Shown here piece after piece: positions 1 to 16,308 of a stretch of 64,000 nucleotides of DNA. The position numbers were made by a program, and so were the translations under genes. Numbering within the stretch: the first letter of the stretch is position 1; the number at the start of each line of letters is the position of its first letter. The stretch covers positions 23,713,188-23,777,187 of the forward strand of contig JACGWO010000012.1 in the NCBI GenBank assembly GCA_034509735.1. Direction: 5' to 3'. The notes beneath the pieces are model-generated. The model did no database searches. It was not told the DNA's origin and saw only the letters and a list, made by a program, of their open reading frames with translations. This stretch comes from Sesamum alatum. Its lineage: Eukaryota; Streptophyta; Magnoliopsida; Lamiales; Pedaliaceae.

Positions 1-487
1 TGATTGTCTGGTATTCTTATGGCTCTGATATATTCACATAATACTCTGTCACATGTTTTTATGCTTTATATCTGGTAGTTTATTTGCTTATGCATCTAGC
101 TTACGGCTACTCTTCTTTAGCTGATAGACGATTGATATGCACTGAATTGATTAAATGGACAAAGTGTTGGATTCTAGCTCTTAGTGGATAGAATGATCAC
201 CGTGTTTCATATATATATTCGCTGTCATCATGTTTACTATTCACTAAAGCATTCACTTGTTTTGTTTATCTTCTCCGTTGTCTGTTTGCTTGCATCTTTT
301 TTGCGTGTTTTCTGCTTCAACTAGATGCAAACCCAAGTTCCCTGCACTCCTATGGTTCATAAAAAGTGAAAAAACACAAAAAGAGAGTAAAAGTAGACGG
401 CAAATTATAATGTCCTGGCAATTCTTTTGGGAAGTATCTAATTGATATGTTGTCCGGACATCTAAAAACTTCTCATACTTTTTGCAG
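1..487 (+). other. Probable last intron of the first gene
   Basis: No coding exon could be recognised here. The stretch is T-rich in the way of plant introns and ends in a good acceptor (tttttgcag) directly before the coding exon at 488. It is therefore most likely the last intron of the gene whose final exon follows; earlier exons lie left of the window. Confidence 0.55.
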
Positions 488-756
488 AGGATGAGCCTGT
501 TGCTGCTGCCGTAAATGGAGAAGAGAATGAGGAGACTAAAACTGAGAAGAAGAAGAAGAAAAAGGAGAAGCGAAAGCTGGACGAGGAAGAAGAGCAGGAG
601 AAGAATGGTGTGAATGGATCCACCAATGTAGAAGATGGAACTGCAAAAAAGAAGAAAAAGAAGAAGAGTAAAGATGAGATCATGGAAGATGTACCCGCCG
701 TCAGTGAAGGTAAAAAGAAGAAGAAAAAGAAGTCACGGACTGAAGACAGTGAGTAA
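488..756 (+). CDS. Last exon of a nucleolar KKE/D-tail protein, probably NOP56
   Basis: This is the C-terminal exon only. It encodes about 89 residues in frame 1, opening with DEPVAAAVNGEENEETKTEK and running into three blocks of 6-7 consecutive lysines separated by acidic stretches, ending KSRTEDSE and a TAA stop. Such alternating Lys/Glu-Asp tails are typical of the box C/D snoRNP proteins NOP56 and NOP58 (guide-directed 2'-O-methylation of rRNA in the nucleolus); dyskerin/CBF5 has a similar tail. The sequence resembles plant NOP56 tails as remembered, but the catalytic-core-binding NOP domain is outside the window, so the assignment rests on the tail alone. The acceptor is at 487; the 3' UTR probably runs to about 1,150. 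Long purine runs make spurious antisense frames here. Confidence 0.55.
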
Positions 757-3700
757 GTTTGGCAAGCTACCCGGAAAAAGGGAAGTTTTAAACTTACTGT
801 CTCTTGGCTCGAGCATAAGTAATTTTATAGATGTATGGAACATTTGGGGTAGTTGTAAGGATCTTGTTTCTCTATGCTGCTGGTATTCTAGTCTCCCATT
901 ATTACAAGAAGATGATACTGCTGTGATGAATGGAAATTTTGGCATTTCATTACCTGAAGCATCTATTGCCTGTTGAAATCATCGATCCCCTTACATATTT
1001 CGTCGCCTATTATACTGAGTAGTGCATAATTTGCTAGATTTCTCTATAATAGATATTAGATGTTGATATAACTGTTCTTTGGGGAGGATATACTTTTGTT
1101 TGAGTTGGGAATAGGCGAAAGCAGTGTGAATTGTGCTTGTTATGAATATAACGTGGGATTTGAGCTGAAATCTGATGCTTTGTGGCTTACCGTTGTTATG
1201 TTAAGATTGAAGTAGATATTCCCAGCAAACTCCCATTCATGTGTGAAACTTCATCCAGGATAAAATTCTCTTTTCCTCCAAATATTTCACTAATTCATAT
1301 TTGGTTCTCCAGCTACACAGAATTCGCAATGTTTTAGAATCCAATCAGCTTTGTTATAATACCCTTCATCAAATTGAATCCGTAATGATAGAAAGAATGT
1401 GAAAAAGTTGAAAAATTGATAAAAAAAAATATATATAATTGAAACCTTCAATTGTTGTATCTTCTCAACTTACACGTTTTCTGAGTTTTAGAAATTAGAT
1501 GTTGTAGTATGCTGTTTTACGTGCATATAGTAAATAATCTTTCATATTTTGAGTTTGAGTTAGTTCAAGATACTATTTTTCGTGACACTTTCGCAAAACC
1601 ATCATATTTTTCTTTATTTTTCACAAAGATGTATGCAAGACAAAAGTTTTTCGAAAAATATAAGTAAATAGTGGTTGAATAAATATTGCATAATAGTTTG
1701 ACAAAAGGTTATAACTGTTTTGAGAATAATATTACCATTGTTATTTTATTTCAATGGATATTACTTTTAATTTATTATATTAATATATAGTAATTTTTAT
1801 GCTACCATTAATCGATTATTTGAAAATTAAAAAATGAATTCACGAGGACTTCTTTTTTCTTTTCTTTCTTTTTATACCCCTTGAGCTCCGTACTTAAAAG
1901 TCCTAACTCCAACAACTCGAGCTCCAACCCAGCCTATTCTCGAGTCGGCTCGGCTCCATTACCTCTCAATCTTGACCGTGGATCTAAATAAGCTATCTGC
2001 TATGTTAATATTTTTTTAATTGAAAACGATGAACTTTATTAATTGAAATAAAGTAATTAGAATCAATTTTATCGTCTATCAGTATCAAACAGAAAATAAA
2101 TACAATAATCATACCGCCATGTTGTTTATTCACAACAAATTTGAAAAAGTGCAACTGTGATTAAACCTAATTTTAATGTATTTTCACTTAATTATGATAT
2201 CTAAAGATGCAAAATTATGTCATTTTTTTAATTTTTCACCACATACACTTAATACAAATACCAATCAAACATACTTTATTTCAAAAATAAAATATTCACC
2301 ATAAATGATAAATCATTTATATGTAGGCACACAAAAAATCCCCTTAAAACTTTTATAGGCAATTAGAAATATTTTTTAAATAAAATTGAGTATTATTGAA
2401 AAAGTTAACCTACTATTTTCTTACAAAAGGTTACCTCCCATGATATTTAAATTAAATTTAAAATACTTTTTTGCAATATTTATATTTATTTATCGGAAGT
2501 TAAAGTAAGTCTAACCTAAAGTTTGGTGGTCAACAAGTCAATATAATTAATTAACCAAGGGTAAAATTGGAATTATATGTTTTTGCCTCAACAACCGCAA
2601 GAGGAAAGGTCCCACAAAGTAGGATGGTACATTGGTAGGTGAACATATATATTTATCTTACCACTATTTTCTTTTATTACTTTTGATTAAATGGAATTTA
2701 AGTTCGATTTAATTTTTTGGGTAAATAAAATAATTAAATATTGGTTATGTCATGACGTCCAAATTAAATTTTATTGTAATTTAAATTGTTTTGTCGCATA
2801 AAATATTCGTAAATTTTGTGCCTCTATTCCAAAATTAAATACTCATGACTTAGTTACCTTAATTATATTTTCATGGAAAGTACAAATAATTTAGTTACTT
2901 TGTATTTTACTTTGGCATAAAAAAACTATTATGATAAGTAAAAAAAATACAATTTGTTCTATAACAAATAGAGTGATAAGTCTTTGGCAAATAGAGCATG
3001 ATAAGATACTAATTACGTTCAAAATGCATTTCTTGATAATTTGTGGATACTATTTGTTAACATGGAACTCCTATTGATATTCAGGGTATCAATTTTTTAA
3101 AGTTCAGTAAAATTGTTTAGTCAAAGTTTAATTAATGTATAACCATCATATCGTGTACGAAATCCAAAAAACAAAATATCACTTTCAGTTCAATTGAAAC
3201 TAATTGGTACAATCGAATTATCCTTAACCCGCCTACAACCCGATGATAGCCCAATTAATTCAGTTGACACTTCAATATCGCTTTCCACCTCGGATGATAT
3301 GAAGTGATGTTAGTATAGGATAATCGTAGCAGTTGAAAGTTCGGGGTAAGCTCGGTTGCTCCTCCCCCCCCCCCCTCCCACTCAAAACAAGTAACAAACT
3401 TCCTCCTAAATAGACATTTTTTTTTGCTGATATGACAGTCTCGATTCATACTCGTGCTGAATGTGGACGACATGTCATACAATTGGATCGATATAATCCT
3501 GCAAAATTAGACTTCCCCTAAAATATGATAATATAAAAATCACACTCAAACAACTACTAAATTGTTTCATCCGACTTATATAACATAGGAGTCTAAATAG
3601 GTTAAACGAGATAACTTTCACTTGAATAGCTTGAACTTATCCTGAATTACATTCAGATCACTGACATGCCCATTCTCTCACTTAGTCTACTAATTTTTTT

Positions 3701-4287
3701 CTTCGTATTTTTCATATATTTACTTTAATTTCTCCAATATTATCACTAACTTAAGTATTAGAACGTTAACCTTATTTTACAAATTAGTTTCACAAAAATA
3801 TTAAGATCCTTAGTCGCTCCAACAAACACTACTTATAATAACTATTGGAAGAATGTGTGTCGACTAAAATGCCCTCATACATATTTATTTCATAAAATAG
3901 CCATAATTTATGAAAATTGACTTTATCATTAAATTTTATTTTATACATATTTAAAGTTATCTCATCTTATCATTTTTTTTTATCAATATTCATTGTACCT
4001 TCTCTTTTTTGGTTTAATTGGACAAATATAATAATAATAATTTAAAATGTGCACGCGTATAGGATGCATTTGATTGCTGGTATATTGAGGGGCAAAATTG
4101 GGTTAAAGGTACAACCCTGGTGCTGCGCCTGCTTGAATCTGAAGCATTGGAAGGTCCGAAGTCCCAACTCCCGAAAACCTAAGCAAAGAATTTATAATAC
4201 ACAGAACCCCTTCACTTTTCTTCTCCCCACTCGCATTTTCTTACCCACCCCACCCCACCGCGCTAGAGAGAGGCACAGAGAGAGAAA
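757..4287. other. Intergenic: 3' UTR then AT-rich DNA
   Basis: The first few hundred bases look like the 3' UTR of the nucleolar-protein gene. The rest is AT-rich with no supportable gene. A C-rich homopolymer tract lies at about 3363-3378, and a short GC-rich, ctcgag-containing patch at about 1880-1970 may be a transposon remnant. Upstream of the adenylate kinase there is a TATA-like tttataata near 4190 followed by a C/T-rich leader, a plausible core promoter for that gene. Confidence 0.5.
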
Positions 4288-7664
<3,377 letters not shown>

Positions 7665-9295
7665 TTGAAGGGCAACCAGTTTTTCGTCCACTGATTAGTA
7701 AACATACTGAACCTCCAACTTTTGGTCATTGTATTCCGATGCATTGTTTTAATACTCATGAGATGCTCTAGGATGATTTGTTTTGCGGCATCAAAGCACC
7801 AATAATTGTGTTGAACTCTTTCTGAGGAATCTACAAATTTTCTTTCTTGTTTGTGTTCTTGAAACTCCTCACTGCATAGATTGGATGAAAATCAGGGTTC
7901 CACTCACCATCTTGATAACACATGAATCAAAGTTCAAACTAGTTTCATGCTTCCTATGCTTTAAATCTATCACTTGTTTTGTGTTTTTTTATCATCTCAA
8001 ATTAAGAATGTTTGCAGTAAATTATTCAAATTTGCTTTCTTTGTTTTTATTTATTTTGAATCCTCCACTTAAAATTCCGTGCTGAGTAAATGGGAGAGTG
8101 CGATGAATATGAAATATAAGAAACACAATCATTTGTGTGACATTGATGAGGATGGCTTCTTCATCTGCTTGTGTTTTGATGCTGCTATTTGCATAACAAG
8201 GTGCTGCTCTGGGGCATTGCATTTTAGTGAAGAAAATATTAAGGAATTCTCTTTTAGACATTGATTAGTCAACTTTTAGTTCTTTTTATTTTCATAATAT
8301 TCAACTACATTCTGGAAGAACCCCACATGAGAGTTCATTGCCAAAACTTTCAAGTCATAAATTTGTGACCCACAGTTAAAAGACTTTGGATGTCTTTTTT
8401 TGGTAGGAAGAAGTTGTAAGTTAAGCGGAGTGAAAGTTGAGAGTGCTTGAAGTTGAATTGTTTGGAAAAACAGCGTAATATCTTAAATTTTACTGAGATA
8501 AGCTACAGAAGTTGGTGAAGAGTTGTTAATACTTTTTTACTTAAATCAGTTTAAATATAAAACATATAAGAGTACCCTTTCTTTTTTTTGCTTAATTCAG
8601 TAATAAATTGATAAATGCTTGTTTTAAGTGGCTCATTGATGAATCACTTTATTAAAAGAGGAAACATTAAAAACTGTACAAAAATTTATTTACATAAAAT
8701 CTGTGTTCTGAAATGCAATATATGCATCACTTCTAAACTATATGCAAATGATTTGAAGTTATTAAGGCTCTATGGTAAAAGTAAATTTTGGTTAAATTTG
8801 TAATCTTTATTTTGGTGGTGATAATACTAATACTAATAATTGCTTGAAATTCTTTGACTAGTAATAGCAATTTGGTCCCCTCAAGGCCCCAATTCTGAAT
8901 ACGTCTACACTTTGGGAAGGTATATTTATGAAAGTTATGACCAAAATCATATTTGTAGCTCAACTACTGTAGTAATTGTTGTGTAACTGGTCACTCTTAT
9001 ACTAGTCAATATAATTAACTGATCGTAAGTAATCAATCCAAATAATTCACCTAAGTAACGACTGTAATCACATCTCTCCATCGACCATCAACATAGATAA
9101 AATTCAAAAATAAATTCGAAAACACTATTTGAGTATTTTTAGTACCCGTTTATTTGGTAGGGCTTCTTTTAATTTTTTGAAAAAAATTTAATTTCTGATA
9201 TCATATTTTTTTATTTGATAAGGTTCTCTTAAATTTAAAAAAGAGAATATGTTTCTAAAATTTGGGGATATTGCACCAAAAATTTGAAATTAAAA
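7665..9295. other. Intergenic: ADK 3' UTR and AT-rich DNA
   Basis: The start is the probable adenylate kinase 3' UTR (to about 8,100). Short open frames here have no recognisable domains and no coding-like composition. Nothing else could be supported. Confidence 0.5.
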
Positions 9296-10580
9296 TGCAC
9301 AGTGGGCCGAGTTGGGCCAAATCCAACTCAGGACCGGAATAACCCAACAAAAAAAATGGCTAATTTGAACCAAGTCCGCTTGGGACCGGGCCAATCCTTG
9401 GCTGGTCCCAGCGACCAATACCTGGGAGCAGCCCAGTCTAGTGGCTTAGGATCACTCGGTCCTCGTCTGGGCTCGAGTTGGGCCTATCGGGCTGCGTTAG
9501 TTGTGCGGCCCAATTGGGCTACTTTTTTTTTTTTAATAATTTATGATAATTTTTATTTTATTTATCTAAGTTTATATTACAAAGTTTTTTAAACTTTTGA
9601 AACTTTAAAACTTTTATTTTTATTGTTCTACTTCTATATTTTTCGTACATTAATTTATTAATACACTTATTTTTATTTTAAGAGTTTTTTTGGGCTGGTT
9701 ATTATTTAAATTTTTCATTGTAACTTTTAAGCTTGTGTTTAATTAAGTTCTTTGTGTATATTTACTTATTTTTTATCTAGTTATAAGTTTTATTATAATT
9801 TTTTATTAGATTTAATTTACTATGTATCTATTCATAACCCGATCATAAATTTAAGTAATTATCAAAATAATTAATACCTCCCAAATTTATTAAATTGAAT
9901 ATAGAAATTTACATGTGGAATTGCAAAAGGAAAATAAATAAATAAAAAATTAACTATAAATATTAAAGAACATATAATACATATTGCAAAAAAATATTGG
10001 AGTATCATTTCCTACTCATACATATTTGACGATCCTTCTCCATACTGAGATTGTGCGCGTGGTTAATATAATTCTTCAAAAGCAATGGTTGAGGTAATGG
10101 TGTTGTATAAAAGTTTCCGGTGGTCTATTTAAATATTTTATTATTCAGTATTAAAAACATATTTTGATTTTGTAGTTGCCATAATAGAAGGTGTCGGGGG
10201 AAGGCCTTCTAGAAGAAGGAAAGGGAGTAAAACTAACATTAGAGGAAGAAGAATTTTTCCAAACTGTTCGAATATACTCATGTTTAAAAAACTAATATAA
10301 CAATTAATCAAAAAAATAATAACAAATAATATAACAAACATGCACAATAAGAGAATTTTTTTTTTTTGTCTCAAACGGTCCTGGGTTGGTTCGGCCCTGG
10401 ACTGGGCTTAAAATGGGCTGGTTCATAGGTTGAGTCTGGGTTTAAAGATAAACCCAATTGAGGCCTATTTAAAGACCCAGAACCACCCTAGGACCAGTCA
10501 TAAACAATAGTGGGCTGGTCTCGAGTCGAGCTTTTCGGATTGGTCCCTTCCGATCTTGGGCCGGCCCGGCCCATTGTGCA
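9296..10580. mobile_element. Non-autonomous TIR element, hAT-like
   Basis: The two ends are inverted repeats: TGCACAGTGGGCC at the left and its imperfect complement GGCCCATTGTGCA at the right. Both subterminal regions (about 9300-9510 and 10375-10570) are unusually GC-rich and full of gggcc/ggccc and ggaccgg motifs, whereas the 850-bp core is AT-rich and codes for nothing recognised. Clusters of GGGCC-type subterminal repeats are common in plant hAT elements. I could not find a convincing 8-bp target duplication, so the superfamily and exact ends are uncertain. Confidence 0.55.
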
Positions 10581-11662
10581 CTTTGAATATAGAAGTATGA
10601 GATCGTATTCTTGTTCTTTTTTCTCCTGAATTTGTCGATAAATATTTACTAGATACAAGACATTGTTTTCTAACTCTCTCACATCTTTCTCGTATGTGTA
10701 CATATATATTTGTCTATAATGATATTTTTTCGACTTTCTATAAATATGATTTTCATTCCTTTGTTGTAAATAACATATCAAACGTTTTGTAAAGACTTTG
10801 GTTCGTTTTCTAAATATCTTATGTTATCTAAACACTTGAAATAGAATAAAATTTCTAAATTCCTTGTGATTTTTCTTTTTTCAGAAATCGTACCTGTTAA
10901 ACAAATGGCAAGGATATAATCATCGTTATATTTACTAAACCTCCATGTTAAATTCAATACTTAACAATATTAACATCATTTCCAAATTTAATACCTATTT
11001 GTAGTAACTCAAATTTCACTGCCATCCACCTAACTTATAAGACGAAAATATATGTTGAATTTTGAACTAGAATTGGTTGGGGGCCGGCCCAGAGGACGAC
11101 GCCCCTCCAAAAAGTGGCGTATGCCGCTTAATTGCGGCGAGCACACGGTATTCTTTAGTAAAAGGCGAAAGAATAGTTCGCTCTGTGCTCACCGCGCGGC
11201 TGCGTGCCCCTTTCCACTCATATTCCTCCCTTTTTATATCCTGTCGTTTCCTCACCTACATCGTCTATAATCGATGTGGGAAGTCTAACTAACATAATCA
11301 TCCAAGAGCATCACGTCCTCATCCGATCGATCATATCGACCCAATGAATCTATTGTTTTGCTAGTAGCCATTTGTGTTGCTTTTCTACTACATTTTGTCA
11401 CTTTTTACTCATGAATCGTTACGATGGTGCTTAAAACGTACAAGCGTAACGTCATTCTTGATTATGGAAGACGCGATGCTTAAAAGTACGAAATATAACT
11501 TGTCGAAAACGATATAAATGGTGAACGAAGTGGTAGCTAAAGTAGAAGTCTATTGTAAATAAGATGGAGTAACCATGTAAGTTCAGAAACAACTGCAGTT
11601 TATGCAATCAAGAAACTCAAATATGTTTTGAGGAGCACTAGGCATCAGCAAATCATATGGAA
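10581..11662. other. Intergenic with a GC-rich island of foreign look
   Basis: AT-rich flanks, then a GC-rich island at about 11075-11225 (gggccggccc, ggcgtatgccgc, accgcgcggctgcg) unlike its surroundings. It may be an organellar DNA insertion or a transposon remnant; no gene is recognised. The stretch just before 11663 is the 3' side of the aminopeptidase gene and probably holds its 3' UTR. Confidence 0.4.
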
Positions 11663-14600
11663 CTATATGTCAACGGCCAGTTTTGTGTCGAGATGTGAGA
11701 ACTCTTGGAAGAAGGCCTTGAAGTGTTCATAGGAGTGCTTCACGTCGTCGACTGCACACATTTCTCGTATACTATGCATCGACAGTTGTGGGGCTCCAAC
11801 GTCAACCGTGCGTATGCCTACACCACTTGCTAGGATCGGGCCGATGGTTGAACCACACGGCATGTCGTTGCGGATCACAAAGTCCTGCAAGTGTTCGATA
11901 AAAAGAATCATAAATGGGTCTAGAACGGAAACGACTGCCAAAATTCTAGTCCAATACTGGGCTTGGTCGAACTGAATCCAATCAGAGTACAGGTTTGATT
12001 TACGGTTGCCATGTCTATTGGTTGCCGTTCATAATAAAAGAACAATGGCCAATTACAAGGCAAGTACGACCATACGTGTGCAGTGATTGCTTGGATTCGT
12101 CCAAAACAGAGAAGAAATTTTATGTGGTAAACCGTATAAAGATAATTACTGTATATACAAACCTGTACAGGAAGTTTGTGCTTGGCTGCAATCTCCCTGA
12201 ACAAGAAGGAAGTTACAGCATTGGTGGCATATCTTTGGTTTGCATTGTGTTTGATGACGAGCCCACTATGCATCTTCGGCTGATGGTTTTCTTCGTGTTT
12301 GTCCTGATAAACGAAAATGTGACCCGAATGCAGATAATAACTACGTACATCTTCAAACAGAGAGAAGGAATTCGTACCATATAGTTGGGATGCAAAGCAT
12401 GAGCCATGTCAGCTGATACGAGGAAACTTCTCTGGATCGCTTTGGGTAGCAACTTTATAAGAACCACAATCAGAAAAAAGAATCATTAAACAAATATTCC
12501 AAACTTTCTGGCAATACAAAAAATAAGAAATTGCAGATGCTGAATGTCTGTAACTCGACTCCCTGTTCTATTTAGGCTCTCTTACGGGTTTATAAATCCA
12601 ATGTCCGTCAAACTAAGAACTTTGGATCGATTCAGAAAAGATACTTTAAACTTCCGATCCATGGACATTGGCAAGACATCGAATGTCTTTAACCTGTTCC
12701 TATATCTGTAAATCATTCTCTGAGCAAGTTAGCAACAGAGGCACTTTAAACAGAACTTTCAAACAGTGATGGCGTGCAATAATTTCTGTTCTTTAATTTT
12801 TCAGAATCCAAAGACTACTTCTAACGAGAATACCTGTAAGCATAAGCGTAAGCCAACTTAATTCACTGCTGATCATAATACTTGAATACTTATAACTTCT
12901 GCTCACTGCATGATATACTACAGCAGATTGAAGATAATATTTAGAATTCATGTAAAATTGTGGTTCTTTTTTCCCTTAATAACTCAAATTTGGATGTACA
13001 GCAATGGGCATTTTAGATATCCTTTTACAAGTCTCATCCATTACACGACCGTTTTGCAGAATCTGCTTTTCAGTATTGTTGATTTCAGCTCTTAACTAGA
13101 AACAAGGTATTCCACATCAAGGAAAAGTCCAATCCTTGACAGTAGATTTTAATGCTACTAGAAAATCGAAAAATTAAACTCCAGGAAGAAGCAGCTACAT
13201 CAAAGCTATAGAAATCAGCAGGATATGGACATATTTCTACCTTAGTATCTGAGCTGAAGGAATTGGTAATTCGTGATAAAGCATCCAACATGACAGGAGA
13301 TCCAGCTCCTTGTGCTGAATCAGATCCAACCTCCTCATGATCGAATAAGGCAACCATTCTTATGCCAGTCTCTTCCTGGAGACTGCTTTCGGCAGAAGTT
13401 GAATCTATCAGTGCCTGAAAAGAAATCCACAAATGTTTTTACAGGTTTTCGAGCAACATGGGAAAAAAACTTTCTATTAATGCTCATGCTTGTTTGCTAT
13501 GAATTTTATCCATCTTTTTATTTCATCAACTGCCTTTTGCTGAAAACAAACGTTCATTTGGCACAGAGAGACAGATGACCGAATATATGCCTCTAACTAA
13601 AAGGGCAAACAAAAGAAAAGATGAAATCTTCTACACCCTTGCACAAATATTAGGAATTGGTTTCTGTAATGGACTAAAAGCAATTGTAAAATTTTATCTG
13701 TTAGCTAATTGATCTTGCACAAAATCCAAGAAATTTCAACATGACTAACTCAGAGATAAACATGAATATCAGTAGATAGTCAGTATTTCTGATATTTAAG
13801 AGTATCCTTTCTCCAAACTTACTCCAGTCCATGTCTCAAATTGAAGTACATATGTTGTTTGAGATGTGCTTGACAGCAAAACCTTCATTTATAAGTTCTT
13901 TTCAAAAGGATACAACAATTTCTTAGACTGACAGAACAATATTATTTCATATAAAAGTTGAAGAAGATACGCACCTTTAGAGAGCAAAATGACATGCAAA
14001 GATTGTCCAGTCTTCCGGAGAAAATAAATTCCTTCAAGGCACCAGCAATAACACTTTTTTGAGTATCACATGCTTGCAACTCAAAATCACATATGTCATC
14101 TGGTTCACACCCAGCCTGAGTAGCAATCAGCTGAAACAACAATAATAATATAATTAGAACATCATCTAGATGTCTATCATGTAAGGACAAATTTTCGAGC
14201 AGCAGAACCAATAATAAATTTGCTCAAAACTGTGAAGTTATACATGAGGAGCCAAAAAAGGAACTGGAAAATAAGAAGAGAAGCTGCTCAAGAAATCTTC
14301 TTACCTGCAAAAGAAGGGAATGATGCTTTTGGCTCGTACTTGTCTTTTCATCAAGCTTCTTGCCATCACTTGACGCAGTTTCAGAAGAACCATTCTCAGC
14401 AGCTGGTTTATTCAGCTCAGCCTGCATCACGGGCATAAAAGTTGTATTAGAAAAGAATAAGTTGGAGTGGGAAGAATAAAGTTATTACTTCCAAAACTAT
14501 AGTATGCATATTCAGACACAATGAATCACGGTTAAGCAGTAACTGTAATTGTATTTATTAAGAAATAATCAATATACGGGGCAAATGACAAAGCCAGTCG

Positions 14601-16308
14601 ATTCACTAATGTCGTTTTGGTCACATTTGATGTAACATACTACCTTTCAAAAGAAAATTCAACTGGTCTAAGTAAAGGTTATGCAACCAAATAAACATCC
14701 AAAAACTTTATGCTTTACGCCAACATTTAATGAAGTATTATTAACATTGCCCACTATCCTGTTAATGGAAAACAAGAAAACAGCCACCAAATAGAATGTG
14801 CCACATATGAAAATCATACAGAGATGAGTTCGAACTGAGCTATATGGAGCAATTTCAACAAGATAACATCCAGGACGTAAGGATCTTTGTCCATGAAAAA
14901 GCAAAAGTCTCATGCTTTACGAGTGAGGATTCGCGTACAAAGGGTATGAGCAATCCATTTTGATAATCACCTTAACTGATGTAGCCAACACTGGAGCAAG
15001 GTGAGTCTGTTTGTTAACCTTGAATCCCTCATTTACATCCCTATCCAACAATAGCACAAAATATTAATAACTCAACATATGGAATAAGTAATATAAGATT
15101 TCTAATAGAAGCACCTATCCAAATGGATCGCTAGAGTCGGGATACGCATAATGGGTTCCTCGATTCTGACAAGACGGTGAGAGTAGGACTCAGAACCATC
15201 TTTATGCTCTCTAATTATTACTCTTCCAGCAATAGCCAAGTCACGATCGAACCATGTATGCCACAGGCCACCTCCATATGGTTGCACACCAACTTCCAAA
15301 TAGCCACCTTTTGACACCTGCAATGAACGTGATTAGGCTTTTCCTATCAAATTCTCGTCTTTCCAACTAGTACAAGCCGCCAAATGCAAACCATACAGTA
15401 TAAGTAATTACCTTAGTAACCGGCTTCAATTTTAAGCAGGGGCTGTCAGTATGAGCACCGACTATGTAAATCCCGTTTCCAGCAACATATCTGTGTCAAA
15501 CAAGCCATTCACATCAGACACAAAATCAATACTCGAAACTCCATGTAAATACATAACATAGATAATCAAAACTACTAATTGCGTGACAAACACATCTTTG
15601 AGATAAACAATAAAGAAAAAGAACAAACTTGGAACTGCAAATGTACATACTTTTTACCAATAGCAAAAGCAACAATAGTAGAGTGATTTCTGGTGAAGAA
15701 ATATTTCTTGCCAGCCTCTAGTTTCCAATCCTCCCTCTCTGAAATTTGCTCATAGCCAACACTTCTCAGTCTCTTCTTCGCCTCATCTAGTAAACAGAAT
15801 CAATCCCAAAAATTGTACTTCCATTACTAACAACACAACAGACAAACCAATGAACAATGGGAACTCTATACACTGAAGTTTCAGGAAAGAAAAAAGAAAA
15901 AGAAAAAAAAAATCTTGTTGTGCATATCACATTCGTTTGAAAAGTTCAACCAGGATAATTCTAACAGCTTCCCCAAATCATATCCTTCATCCATAAAAAC
16001 AACTTCTACTTGCTAAAAACTGTCACTGATGCATCAAATACATTAACAATCAAAACAAAAATTGACCCACGACAAAGACAAAAATCCTAAATTTTCGTTT
16101 TCTAGAACAAAAAAATATGTTTTCCCATAAGAAAATCCTGCATAAAATTGAAAATTATGAGTATTTTATAAATCTAGGATACTTTTAAAATCAATTTAGG
16201 CCACTGAAGTATCAGAAAACAAGTGAATAAACGATTACCAACTGCATGAAAAGCTGTTGGGGAAGCGTTCAAGAACTCCACGAGATCGACTGCAACTTGG
16301 TTTTCCAT
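11663..16308 (-). CDS. Aspartyl aminopeptidase, peptidase family M18
   Basis: Zinc metallo-aminopeptidase that removes N-terminal Asp/Glu from peptides; family members form large cytosolic tetrahedral complexes. Eleven exons on the minus strand: 16308-16239, 15786-15651, 15490-15412, 15317-15115, 15040-14971, 14421-14305, 14130-13975, 13414-13241, 12452-12378, 12303-12163, 11884-11663. All are GT-AG and in frame, giving 480 aa, matching plant and animal DNPEP length. The metal and catalytic set is complete by family comparison: H82 and D84 in GAHTDSP, D267 in SGRLDNL, E304/E305 in FDHEEVGS, D350 in [10 protein letters not shown], and H444 in [10 protein letters not shown]. The N-terminus ([20 protein letters not shown]) has no signal peptide. 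Residues about 195-220 ([11 protein letters not shown] and so on) form the usual variable hydrophilic insert. Divergent from MPC1, with 2.5 kb between them. Confidence 0.95.

Noticed and set aside
462..945. Antisense small proteins rich in F/S, and the +113-aa frame at 635-976
   Set aside because: They are shadows of the lysine-rich last exon in other frames or run into the 3' UTR.
922..957. C/D-box snoRNA (gtgatga ... ctga)
   Set aside because: The boxes are only about 35 bases apart with no terminal stem, and lie in a 3' UTR; too short for a snoRNA.
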